Positions 1 to 11,054 of a DNA stretch of 64,000 nt are shown here, piece by piece. The position numbers and the translations under genes were made by a program. The notes below the pieces were generated by a model. That model ran no database searches and was not told the origin of the DNA. It saw nothing but the letters and a program-made list of their open reading frames with translations. Within the stretch, counting starts at the first letter, position 1; each line of letters begins with the position of its first letter. The stretch spans positions 5,069,501 to 5,133,500 of the forward strand of contig NC_051103.1 in the NCBI RefSeq assembly GCF_901709675.1. Reading direction: 5' to 3'. This DNA comes from Syngnathus acus. Taxonomy: Eukaryota > Chordata > Actinopteri > Syngnathiformes > Syngnathidae.

Positions 1-712
1 GGATGTATGACATGGGAGGTTTGTGGCACGCCAAGGGCTAAACGTGGGCAGTCATCTTACATAATCCAGCCATGTCCACATTTGTGTGTTTGAATCAAGC
101 GTTTGCAAAGTGCGCTAACACAAAATGACCGCCTCCCTCATTCAAGTCAAGCTCGAGCTTCATTTCTTAAGCGTTTTTATTAGCGTTGGAGCTTAAGGAT
201 GTCTGAGTGGGTGTGGGACAGAAAGAGCTGACTAAACAAATAAATGCTACATTCTACAGAACAACCATTCTTGGCCAACAATCCCCCCCCACTCCAATAT
301 CTTAAAAGAACATCAATCAGACCCGGCGGAGAGATTTAAAGATTAAATAAAAAAAAAAAAAAGGTTTTAAATGGCTTCATGCCATCTTGTTGGAGTCATC
401 AGAGGCCAAGTGGAGACTCCATGATGAGCAGGTTGTTTTTTTTTTGGCATCAACAGGCTGCAGCAGCCGCGCGAGCTGAACACACCCCGGTAGCTAACGC
501 ACAACTATAAATCCCATTTTCATCAGTGGGGCGCGCGCACACACACATATGTATATAAGAGCATGTCAATAGAAGTGAGTCACACCTGCACTTTTGTGCT
601 TCTAAAAAGGTTTCAAGTTGTTAAAAACGAGACGGGCGGGGGCAACCAAAATGTCCATCAACAAAGACGCACAAAAGAGTGACATTTCAAAAAACACTGA
701 GCCTCTTTCTAC
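1..712. other. Non-coding stretch at left edge
   Basis: No coding sequence is recognised. The stretch is A/T-rich with short poly-A runs near 350-360 and a short (CA)n/(TA)n patch near 538-560. If the candidate exon at 713-778 is real, this would be the first intron of that minus-strand gene. Confidence 0.4.
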
Positions 713-778
713 CTTCTTTCCTTTCTTCTTGCGTTGAGCCGACCTGCCCGCCGCCTTTTCCCGAACCTCCTCGCTCAT
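713..778 (-). CDS. Possible first coding exon of an unidentified minus-strand gene
   Basis: On the minus strand an ATG sits in a strong Kozak setting (GGCCGCCATGAGC). It opens 22 codons rich in Lys/Arg/Glu, starting MSEEVREKAAG and ending in KKKGKK, followed at once by a GT donor (AAG|GTAGAAAG). The surrounding 780-1080 is GC-rich and CpG-bearing, as expected for a promoter/first exon. A short, charged MSE... N-terminus of this kind resembles the start of type I neuregulins, but 22 residues are not enough to name a gene. The remaining exons would lie left of the window. It could also be a chance ORF. Confidence 0.3.
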
Positions 779-3305
779 GGCGGCCGCCGTGAGGGTCCCC
801 GGGGGCCCTTTGTTTACATCCCCAAGAAAAGCACCCCAAAAGGAAAACAATAATAAGAGGTTCTAATCCAGCATGGATGAGTACAAAGACGTACGTGCAT
901 GTGTGTGTGTGTGTGGTAAAGACACACACACACATACACGCACACAGAGTGGCGCGCATACACCAGCCAACGAGGCGGACTGACTGGACTGGGCGGAACC
1001 AGGAGCGACGCCTTCTCGCTCTTTCTCGGCGCGTCTCTCTCGCGCACACACCATACACACACATATATACACACACACACTCCACAAGTGGGAGTGGATA
1101 TAGCAACAAGCAGCTCATTGCTAAAAAATTTTTATTTACTAATTGACTAATTGATTGATTAGACACATTTTGAAGATCAGTTCATTTTGGATGATTGGGC
1201 GGAGTTGATGGATGAGGCATGATGAAGCGCGCACGTTGGCTGCCACCAGTAGAGGCACTATTGACTCAGCGCAGACTGGTTTGCAGTCTGAAGAAGTGAC
1301 GCCAAGCACGTTCTCTTCATTGCTCAGCATTATTGCATACCAAGCCAGCAAAGAAACAGGAGCTCAGGACATCCTCTTTAATTGATGTTATGATATATAA
1401 CTTGGTTGTGTTTGTTTATTTTTGGGGGTCTCAATATTTTTCTAACATTTTAACTAGTGATTATTTGGTCCAATAATTTGTATTCTTTTGTGACATTTGC
1501 CAATTTTTGGATTGATTTCTAATATTTTTTTGTATTTTAATTTAACATGTATTTTTTCTGATATTTTTGTTTACCCCTAAAAAAATTACTATTTTTCATC
1601 TTTTACGCTGATATCTTTCCAGATTTTTTATTACAATTTTATCTAACATATTTCTATAAATATTAGTCAACAAATGTACCCCATTCACAAGCCCTTTACA
1701 ACATCATGCTAATCATGCTAATACTGACAATAGCACTGATCATTTGGCGCACTATAATCATGATTTGACATTTTCATGGTGCTTCATCCGTCTCTCCCTC
1801 TCAGCAAGACCAACCAGCCTGGAGCACGCCCAACTAGAATAGAAGCCAGTCTGACATCTAGTGGCCACATCTTGACACGACAACAATTCCCTTCAAAATA
1901 CACCTCTTTCATTCACATGCAAGACGGCGGGCCTGAGCCAGTTTCAACACAATCCAAACACAAAGACAACAAGCACTCAGGTAACACAATCCTTTTATGA
2001 TAGCAGTCCACCATAAAAGGCTTTGTGGGGAAACCGGGAGTGGCTTTCCACACACGCGTATGCATACAAGTCTTTAAGTGCTGCACGACACAGCGGTCAG
2101 AACCGGCCTGTGGTTGGAGTGACAAACAGGTTTGTAAGTGCTAGCGCGTCGCTAATGCATCCCAGCAGTGCTTGACGTCAGGCAGATGACGGTTCGATAA
2201 TGTGTCGCTGTATTGGTGACTGGTATCGGAAGCCTTCACCAGTACCCGATACCTTCAAATAAGGCTAATCTCAGCCTGATATCTGGTATCGGTACTCGCC
2301 CGCCCAAAATATTAGGAACACAACCCACAAATATTTCCCCGATTTCCGATGAGGTCGTCTTGGGGTATTTAAAAAATGCCTATCAATCATTTTAATCGGG
2401 ATCGGACTCTCAGAATGATGACTTTCTTCTCCATTCCCACAGAGCTTGTGCTTGTATCAGACGGTGTAATCAACACCATCCCTCCATTAACCAGCACCAG
2501 CAAAAGGCCAAATGGTGATGGAGTCACACTACACAATAAAAGATCCTTTATAGAAAGTGAGCCAGAAACACAGTCCTCTTTTACAGGCTTCCATTCGGAC
2601 TGCAAAGAACAAGAGTGATTCTTTACGACATGCATCTCTCTGCCAGCAATTCTCACTGTGTGTGTGTGTGTATGTCGCCTGAGGGCAAAGCATCAACTGA
2701 CAAACGTTCAGCGTGCAGACCACCATGAGAAATGGGAAGCGAGCATCATCGAGCATACATATTACAAATTACGTGCATATTACATGCATGCAAGTATGCG
2801 ATAGTTTATAAAATCAGCTATGCTAATTTGCGCGTAATTAGAGTCATCAACAAGCGGCACAAACAAAATATTGTCCTTTGAGGCGTCCATTAGTGGTAAT
2901 TAATGGACTTTGGCGTTCTATCTCGCGGTCGCCCTTAATGGACATATCGGCAGACGTCTTCTTGTTACGCAAGAACATCCTAAGCGTTGTTTTGCAGCTC
3001 CCATCCTTCTGTGATGCTACACATGCTAATACTTCATGCTAGCTACACGCATCCGGCCTAGAGGAAACAACTTTACATGTATTTGGTTGCCACGGCAACA
3101 CTACTGTGGATGCCCATGGAAATAACAACAACTTTGTCGCCATGGAAACCACATCAGAGAAATCAGGAAGAAGCAAACGGCTCTTTGTCGAGGATTCCTC
3201 GGCCCTGAAATGACTCCTTTTCCAAAACGCCACGGCGGGAGGAAAGGTTATCGTGGAATAAAAGAAGATCATTTACGCAGCAGAGGAGGAATCCCTCGCG
3301 AGCGT

Positions 3306-3343
<38 letters not shown>

Positions 3344-5180
3344 CAAGTGAGATAAAGCAGACACACAAACATGAGTCACAAAGAGACTTTCCATGTTTTA
3401 CAATCCGTCTTTGTCTCGGCACAAATGGCGTCAGACGTGGTTTCAACCCAGCACTTTGACAAACTATCATTACTGAAAATTATTATTTATGCTTGCTTTT
3501 CTGCAGTATTATGGATACACAATCATAACATGTCAATATTTTTTTTATTAAATCGGCAGTACTTCAAACGGAATTCTTCCGCTCTTTAAATTTAAAAGGG
3601 AAAACAGGAAGTGAAGACAATTAACTTCGTTGTCTAGTGACGTGAGCTCGCCAGAGCTGAGCTGGTGTTTACTGGTTCCATGACAATAGCCGGCACGGAG
3701 AGGCACTCGCCGCCGCTGCCGCCACCAACGAAGCGACGTGCTGAATCAGCGCAACGAGACTTTTCTCCTCACAATGAGGGCGGGCGACTGTGAATAGCTC
3801 CGCAGATGTAAATCCAAACACAACGGCCGGAGCTTTTGTGCGCCCGCTCGTGAGCTTTCACAGTGTGAAGGCTCAGCGTTTAGAAAGCCAAGAAATGAGG
3901 GCGTAAAAGTTGTTTCCTGCTTACGTCATCTCAAAATGGCTGGCCAATTCATGTATTGATTAAGAATGCCATATCGACAAGCTCAGTGATTGGTTTTTGC
4001 CTCAGAGTCACAGGTGGAGCGTTCTGGTATTTGCGGCCATTAGCGCTAATGCTAGCGGCCTTCAACCAGCTGTGGTCAACCATTAAACCACAGACTGACA
4101 AACATACTGCTTCGACTTGTACGACAGCTCTGATTCGGACACAAAAACAGACATTTTTATTTTTTGCACATGTGACACTTGTTTGAGTTTTTAAGACTTT
4201 CTAACAGCAATTACCTTAAGAAAGAACAATTAACAAGATCCGAACATCCGCTTGAAAATAAAGAAAGACAGATGAGCCATAGATAGAAAGGTAGATCACG
4301 AAAAAGCTTTTGTCAGCACACTTGTATTGTCACAAAAAAAAATAAAAAACAGGTCAGTGTGTACATAATGACACTTAAAACAATGAACATTAACTCCAAT
4401 GAAAAGTGATGATTAACCAGGACTAGCGTGAAAACACTTGCACCTTGGGGCATTACGGGAAAACCGCTGTGTTTTCCCATTTTTTTGCCGTATGCATGCA
4501 TTTTTCCACAAGGTTTTATTTTAATTGGGGATTGTAATATAAATTGATGGCAATGTGAGTGCACACCGCCTCTCATCTCAAGTGACTCAGTCAAACTCAA
4601 CCCACTGATGGCCCTAATGAGAACAAGTGCTGCAGAAAAATGGATGGATGATGATGGAGGGGTTATTTTAAACTGCGTTATTTATTTTATATATATATTT
4701 AAAGACACCATGATAAGATGGAGTGAATGCACTCAATGGTTGATCCTCCCCTTTTGGGCGCACTCAAGTAATTCATGTCATGTGCAGGGTGGAAGCTCTC
4801 AGAAGACTCAATTTAATTAAACAATTTAAATATTTGTTGACAGTCTATGGCAGACATTTGCACTACATTTGAGTTATTTTTGTTTTAAAAATAGACAAAC
4901 AACTGGTACGTTGTCTCCTTACCTGCAAACGGCGGACACCTGTAGCGTGAGAAGCCATTTTGGCTTCCAGGTGACGAAAATCCTCCACCACGAAATCCTC
5001 TTCCATCCAAAAATGGTGAATAGGGGAAGAGGAGATCCGCGCGTCCGGAGAGGAACGACTGGCCGGACAGCGGAGATCCTCAGTGGGTCGGCCGGCAGAC
5101 GAACAAGCACGTTGTGACTATTTCCTCCTCCAGTCAGTCAATTGTGGCATCAGTGGCCCAACACTCCCACTAGTTGGCTC
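779..5180. other. Long non-coding interval with simple repeats
   Basis: No exon set with splice signals and recognisable protein could be found on either strand. Content includes (TG)n/(CA)n patches around 900-950 and 1055-1080, an AT-rich tract at about 1380-1680, and a clean (CA)n at 3307-3341. A few open frames of 60-140 codons occur, but they are mostly translated (CA)n repeats (HTHTHT, VCVCVC) and look meaningless. In the human 10q25 order zdhhc6 and vti1a would lie on this side of acsl5. I see no exons of either. Confidence 0.6.
3307..3341. repeat. (CA)n microsatellite
   Basis: Uninterrupted CA dinucleotides for about 35 bases. This is a typical fish microsatellite and likely length-polymorphic. 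Confidence 0.95.
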
Positions 5181-5183
5181 GTG

Positions 5184-5250
5184 AGTGAACGATTCGTTCA
5201 AAAGAACGAATCTTTTCAGTTAACGAGAGTGAACGAATCACTTCCTACAG
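5184..5250. repeat. Inverted GAACGAATC motif cluster (fish-type dispersed repeat fragment)
   Basis: The motif GTGAACGATTCGTTC is followed by AAGAACGAATC and again by GTGAACGAATCAC. Together these form overlapping palindromes able to fold as short hairpins. I recall similar AACGAATC-type sequences as dispersed repeats in teleost genomes, but cannot assign a family without a search. Confidence 0.5.
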
Positions 5251-5349
5251 TGATTCATTCTTTTTTCAGTTCATATGACTTCAACCAGTAGGTGTCGGTA
5301 ATGCCCATTGAAGCTGGTGCCACCTCGCCGTAAAACAAAACGAAGAAAA

Positions 5350-5900
5350 TGACGTCACTTCCCGAACAATCGGTACCATTTTTGCAGCACAAACGAAAGG
5401 CACTATTTTGGGTCCATTTGGAAGTAAATAGGGGGGCGGGGCTACGTGACGTCATCGCTATAAAATAAATGTGTAATATCTACGAAACCGTAGCAGCACA
5501 AACGAAAATTTTTGCTGCACAAACCAGCACAAACGAACGGTACCATTTTGAGTCCATTTGGAGAGAAATGGGGGGCTGGGTGACGTCATCGCTACAAAAT
5601 AAGTGTAATATCTACGAAACGGAAGCAGCACAAAAAATATTTTGCTGCACAAACGAACGGTACCATTTTGGGTCCATTTGGAGAGAAATGGGGGCTGGGT
5701 GAAATCATCGCTATAAAATAAATGTGTAATATCTACGAAACTGCAGCAGCACAAACATTTTGGGTTCATTTTGAGCAGATGGGGGGCTGGGTGAACTCTG
5801 GATGACTTATATAATAATCTTTCATAACTAAAAAAAACATAGCAGCACAAACGAAAATTTTTGCTGCACAAACGAAGCACAAACGAAACAGACTATTTTG
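5350..5900. repeat. Tandem array of a ~120-134 bp unit, 3-4 copies
   Basis: The unit runs roughly: CACAAACGAACGGTACCATT, then TTGGGTCCATTTGGA, a G-run, CTGGGTGACGTCATCGCT, then AAAATAAATGTGTAATATCT and ACGAAAC-GCAGCAGCACAAAC. Matching points (TGACGTCATCGCT or its variant) occur at about 5447, 5581 and 5700, so spacing is 134 then 119 bp. The right end is degenerate (about 5760-5900). Two copies and the left flank carry the palindrome TGACGTCA or TGACGTCAC. The array ends about 200 bp beyond the acsl5 3' end. Open frames across it only reflect the repeat. Confidence 0.8.
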
Positions 5901-6108
5901 CTTAAATTTTGCGTGGGGTGGGGGGCCAGCTTCACGCAGGTGCTTTCATGGGCTCGAGCGTCCTAAAAATTCAAACTTAACATTTAAGCGCTACCATGTT
6001 CTACCACACGAGAGCAGTGTTTGCCTATTGCATGAAACGTGCATGCTTCCTGTGAATACTACATCTGCAGTGAAATGAAATATGACAACATGCTGTAAGT
6101 GGAGTTCA

Positions 6109-6114
6109 TTTATT
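6109..6114 (-). promoter_or_regulatory. AATAAA overlapping the acsl5 stop codon
   Basis: On the minus strand the last codons read CAA TAA A, so a canonical AATAAA spans the stop. If used, the transcript would have an extremely short 3' UTR. Other signals further left could be used instead. Confidence 0.4.
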
Positions 6115-9100
6115 GTGCATAAAGTTGATCAATTTGCATGTGGAAGAAAGATTTCAGCTCAGCTCTCTTGGCCTTCAGCGTGGGGGTCAAGAGGCCATTC
6201 TCAATGGTGAACTGCTCTGGGTGCAGATACACATCCTTCACCTGCACAGGGACGACATTTCACAAAGTTAGGTTTAAAACATTACTCTTTGTATCCGAGT
6301 AGCAGTTACCTGCTCAAAGGACTTCAGTCCAGCTTCTCTTCCCAGACTGATCATGTCTGAGAGAACAGCTTTCTTGATTTCCTGCAAGAGCACCAAACAA
6401 GTATCAATGAAAGACTTAATCACATTTCTCACAATCACACAGTAGTGTTACCTTGTTTTTGCAGAGTTCTTCAATGGAGCCCTGGAATCCAAGGGTTTTG
6501 GCCAAACCTGGGAGGACCTCTGGATCAGGTACCACAACTGCGACCAGGAAGGCCTGGGGAGAGGGGGTGAATTTTAGAGGCCGATTGATATATGCACAGT
6601 CATGTCAGTCTCACCTGTAGACTCTCTCCATGCACAAAGACTTGGGCCACAGGGCCACTGCGCACGTAGACGTTTTCAATCTTCTCTGGTGCGATGTATT
6701 CACCCTGAGCCAGCTTAAAGATGTTCTTCTTGCGGTCGATGATCTTCAGAACTCCGCTCTGATCAAAAACAGACCCCAATTAATTGTTGTGCAAAATAAA
6801 GCCAAAATTCAAAAAAGGATCATATTCCTCACTGGCATCCATTTTCCAATGTCTCCAGTGTGGAGCCAACCATCTTTATCCAAAGCTTCAGCGGTCTTCT
6901 CCGGATCTTTCAAGTAACCCTTGAACACATTTGTACCCTTGATGCAAACCTGTAAAAGACCAAAAAAAAATGAAACGATCCATCTAAGAATAACTGATGC
7001 TTCAATTTTTAACTTGCCTCGCCTTCACCATTGGATGAAAAGTAATTCATCTCTTCCACGTCCATCAACTTCACCACATTACAAGGCAGAGGCACACCAA
7101 CGTGACCTGAAGTGGCGTCTCCTGGCATGGTGAACGTGCAGGCGGCCGTACACTCCGTCTGACCGTACGCCTCAAAGATCTACGAGATGTAAAACAGAAT
7201 TGATGCACCGATCTTCACTTGAACTTTTACATTAGTTACCTGGCAACCGAGCGAGGCCCTGAGGAAGTCGAGCACAGAAGAAGAGATGGGCGCCGCCCCC
7301 GTCACCATGACTCGCACTCGTCCACCCAGCGACTCCTAATTAGATTGCCAGGTCAGTAAAGGTCAAGGTTTTGTCCAGTCACAACCAGTCGCACCTGCAC
7401 TTTGTGGAAGATGAGCTTGTCCCAAATGCTGTTGCTGCGGACGATGCCCTCCCGCACCTCAGCCAGTTTCCTTTGTACCGCAAAGTTGAGCAGCCATTTT
7501 TTAAAAGTCGTCGTGGCACCGCTCTGCACCTGGACAAAGACGAGCATAAACCTTGTGGAGACATGAAATAAATAAGGAGATGCATCAAGCACAAGGCACA
7601 GCTTACTTTATCGTAGACCCGGTTGAGAAGTCGCGGCACGACAGGGAAGATGGTGGGCTGCAGGGTCTTCATGTCATCCGGCAGTAGTCTGATGTCCCCC
7701 TGGAAGAACCCGACTCGAGCGCCAGCACCATACATGACAGTCTGGGGGAAAAAAATAAATAAATAAATCATGGGGGAGAGAAATAAATAAATCACCATTA
7801 AGTTAACAATCTTACCTGCACGACTCTTTCAAACATGTGCGCTAATGGCAGGAACGAAATGCTAACATCCTCAGTATTTGGAACAACGGCCGTCTGTGGG
7901 GGACACAAACAGTTTGCTTTCCAGTTTAAATTTGCATGCATATTTCAATTTTTTTTTAAAATTGAAAAACACCTCAAAGTCTTTGAGGACACCGGCAGCA
8001 TCAGCGACGACGTTCTCGTGAGTGAGCATGGCACCCTTGGGATTTCCTTTGAAAGTTAAACAGATTAAAATCATAAATGTTTTTTCCTTTTTTAAAAAAA
8101 AAAAAAAAAAAAGTGTCATAACGTCCTCTTAGTTATGGTCACCTGTTGTTCCGCTAGTGAAGCAGACAATGCTGAGATCCTGCGGCTTTGGAGGCTGTGA
8201 TGGACAAGCAGAGCGAGTCTTAGCATGCGCCATCATGAAATTAGCATCCTACAAATGGTGAAACATTTTTGCTAAACATGGCTTACCACTGGCTTCTGGG
8301 GGTGGCTTTTCCCTGCAGCCTGCAAAGCACAAAATAAATCGAGTCCAGTTCCTCATTAAATAGCCTGTCCCATTACTTTTGTGAACCTTTGATACCTCCA
8401 CATCCTGCATGGAAACCACATCCACGCCACATTTGGCTCCTCTCTCAGCCAAGTCCGAGTCAAATGGGTCCATCACGATGACAGTTTTGAGCGCAGGTGT
8501 TTGGCCTTTCTCACGGTTCTGCAGCAGAACTTCGACCTTTTTCTCGTTGTCGCACAGTACCGTGGAGATTTCGGCTAAAATGCAAAACACGTAAAATGTT
8601 ATGCTCATTCTCTAAATTATTATTTTTTAAAAACTAGCATTGACATTGTTTTGCCCGCTACTGGACTGTAATTAGCAGCGTGTCCAATTACCTTGGTCGA
8701 TAATGAACACTAGAGCCTCGGGACCCAAAGTGTCGTACAGAGGGACCGCCACCATGGAGTAGGTGTAACAGGCCAGCTCACCAATAATCCACTACAAACA
8801 GAAAGATTAATCTCAAGGGATATGCAACCCGCTAACATTTTAGCTCACCTCGGGTCTGTTCTGAGCAAAAATGCCGATGAAAGTGTCGGGAGTGGGTGTC
8901 AAGCCCCTCTGAAGGAGCCCCGAGCCCAGATGCTCCGCTCTGTCAGACACCTTCAAAAAGGTAGAAGAGGTTTAAATGCTCTACCTCAAACTGGATTGAA
9001 ACCTGGTGTAATTTTTTATTTTTTTTTTTACCTGCTTGTACCTGAGCCACTGATACGGCCTTCCCGCTTTCCTGAAGCCCAAACATGGCCCATTACCTGC

Positions 9101-9491
9101 CAACACCAACAATGAGCTTTAGAAGCAAAAATGCATACACTTTAATGTAGTTTCATTTTGCTTACCTGACACTTTCATGCCTCTCTGGAACACCTCATAG
9201 ATAGTCTTGGCGTCATCATAGTAGTAAGCTAGCAGGTTATTGTTGTCCTTGAGCAAGGCTACCTTCCTAGCTCCATCCTAAGAAGGAGATGTAGGAGACA
9301 TGATCAAATATTTTAAAGGCGGCGTTGCGTCATACCTTGATGCCCAGGGTTTGGCAATTGAGGTCGGCAGGGGACCGCAGGGGGTTGGGCCTGGTGTGGA
9401 GGTAGAAGAACGTCGCGGCCGCCAAGGCAAACAGAGAGAAGACGGCCGGCGTGGGAAGAGGCGAGAAGAGCAGCTGGATGAGGGACTCCAT
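6110..9491 (-). CDS. acsl5: Long-chain acyl-CoA synthetase 5
   Basis: This enzyme activates long-chain fatty acids to acyl-CoA using ATP and CoA, on ER and outer mitochondrial membranes. About 20 short exons encode the full family length. The N-terminus starts [18 protein letters not shown] and continues as one hydrophobic anchor (residues about 12-31). The LFSPLPTPA block matches ACSL5 rather than ACSL1 as I recall them. Family signatures are present: FTSGTTGNPKGAM (ATP/AMP loop), [21 protein letters not shown] (FACS signature), [18 protein letters not shown], and a C-terminal [17 protein letters not shown]. The start is the only ATG before the anchor. It is head-to-head with gucy2g (1.56 kb apart), the same arrangement as in human 10q25. 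No frameshift was seen. Confidence 0.93.
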
Positions 9492-9870
9492 GATTTGCTG
9501 GGAGACTCTTTGGCAAAAAAATAGAAACAGGTCGAGTCAGGTTGGAGTGCTTCGACTCCGTGAATTGGGGTCAAAGTCGACGCCTTGCACAACAAACTGT
9601 AAATCGCAAGATTGTCACACTGGTCAACAGTGTAATACAGCTGAAACATCAGATAAGGATTAAAATCAATCAACAAGTGTCAGTGCAAATGCATTTCCCA
9701 CCATTTGTCAGATTATATAAAATACATTTCACACTATTAAAAACAGTAAAAAAAGAAATCAGAATTCAAACCATACTATTTATTTATTGTTTGTCCTTAT
9801 CTCTGAATGAACAGTCTAATTTGCATATTTAAAATCAAATGAGTTCTTTGAGCACACATGAACAAACACC

Positions 9871-9944
9871 AGTAGTCAGAGAACAGACTTAGACTTAGAG
9901 ACTGACTTAGAGAGACTGTCTAAGTCAGTAGTCAGAGAACAGAC
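9871..9944. repeat. 18-bp direct repeat flanking a small hairpin insert
   Basis: AGTAGTCAGAGAACAGAC occurs at 9871-9888 and again at 9927-9944. The 38 bp between them are made of TTAGA/GACT units and include the inverted pair CTTAGA...TCTAAG. This could be a target-site duplication around a tiny insertion or a local slippage duplication. Confidence 0.55.
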
Positions 9945-9970
9945 CCCTGCGGGACACCACCATTAGCATT
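9935..9970 (-). mobile_element. Tiny relic of a non-LTR reverse transcriptase
   Basis: Read on the minus strand, this encodes NANGGVPQGSVL followed immediately by a stop. GVPQGSVL is the conserved block before the catalytic region of LINE-type reverse transcriptases. Only about 12 codons remain, and the frame is broken at the adjacent 18-bp repeat. A chance match is possible. Confidence 0.45.
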
Positions 9971-11014
9971 TGGCAAGTGTAAACCACCTGACAAAAAGTA
10001 TATTGGGGTTATTAATTTGATTTATTTAGACTGCTATACATCAAAATCTTCTTACCAGTCCTTGGCTGGTCCTGTCAGCGTGGACACAAAGCAGAACCTC
10101 TTCTCACCTCTTCTTCCGTTCACAAGAAGGAAAAAGAACTTGTAGTGGTCATAAAAGTCAAAGAGCGACCTTTAAACTTTGGCCGTTTGATAAAGCAGCA
10201 CGAGCAGAGCCTCTTTATCGACTTAATTGCGTCCTACAGCCGATAAAAAAAGAAACCATCTCCCAATATTTATTGTCTTTTACACATAGTTCAAAAGTTG
10301 ACCTGGAGACTAGCATCTCTCTATTAGCCAACACACAGCCTTAAATTGCCTTCAAATTAAAAGACATCCCAAAATACACACACGCTCATATTGTGGGGCC
10401 GGCAAACATCAAACTGCATGTTTATGTGTGTTGTTGCTTACCTGGCGGTACAAGAAGGGATGTTTGAGTGTTGGGTGAAGATCCCTGATGGAAACGCGGC
10501 CTGGCGACCACCATTAATGTCACACAACATGCTCACACATTTTCACTTGTGTTCATTAGCACCTGTGACTGCTTGCACCTGTGCACGTGTGTGTGTGAGT
10601 TTGTGCGTGTGCATATGTGTGTGTGTGCTTTATTTCCGAAACATTCAATCGCAAAAGCAAACAAATAAAAAAATCATTTTTCACACTGTGTGTTGAAAGG
10701 TGATGAACTTTGACGCTAGCATTTATCAACAAAGTTGAAAATTAACCTTTGGAATTTGTTGATAAAATCTCATCAGGACCATCAACTATGCTCTTATCTT
10801 TTTTTTTTTTTTTATTTATCTTTCAATCTCTCTTGCTCAGTAAGATACAAACTGATTACAAAAGTTGTCATCAATTCACAGCAGGGATATTTTCCTAATA
10901 TTTCAAAATAATAAACACACACGCCTCATTATGTTTATTAAAGTCCAAATATTTCGAGCAAATTCGGCCCCTCCTGTCCAGCATCACTTTCGGCTGTGAG
11001 GATGGCGGGGTCGC

Positions 11015-11023
11015 TATTTAAGC
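11015..11023 (+). promoter_or_regulatory. TATA-like box upstream of gucy2g
   Basis: CTATTTAAG lies about 32-40 nt before the gucy2g ATG. If it set transcription, the leader would be very short, so the true start may be elsewhere. Confidence 0.3.
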
Positions 11024-11054
11024 CGTGTGACATCAAGTCACTCGTAGTGTGAAG

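Larger units (their letters stand above)
9492..11054. other. Shared upstream region of acsl5 and gucy2g
   Basis: This divergent intergenic interval holds the presumed promoters of both genes. It includes an 18-bp direct repeat (9871-9888 and 9927-9944), a small reverse-transcriptase relic, (TG)n near 10586-10626 and a poly-T run at about 10798-10814. A TATA-like TATTTAAG lies near 11016. No other coding exon was seen. Confidence 0.55.

Noticed and set aside
687-1166. 159-codon and overlapping open frames rich in VCVC/HTHT
   Set aside because: Translated (CA)n/(TG)n microsatellite without splice or homology support.
5350-5900. CRISPR-like repeat/spacer structure
   Set aside because: The whole ~120-bp unit repeats, spacers are not unique, and the context is vertebrate nuclear DNA.
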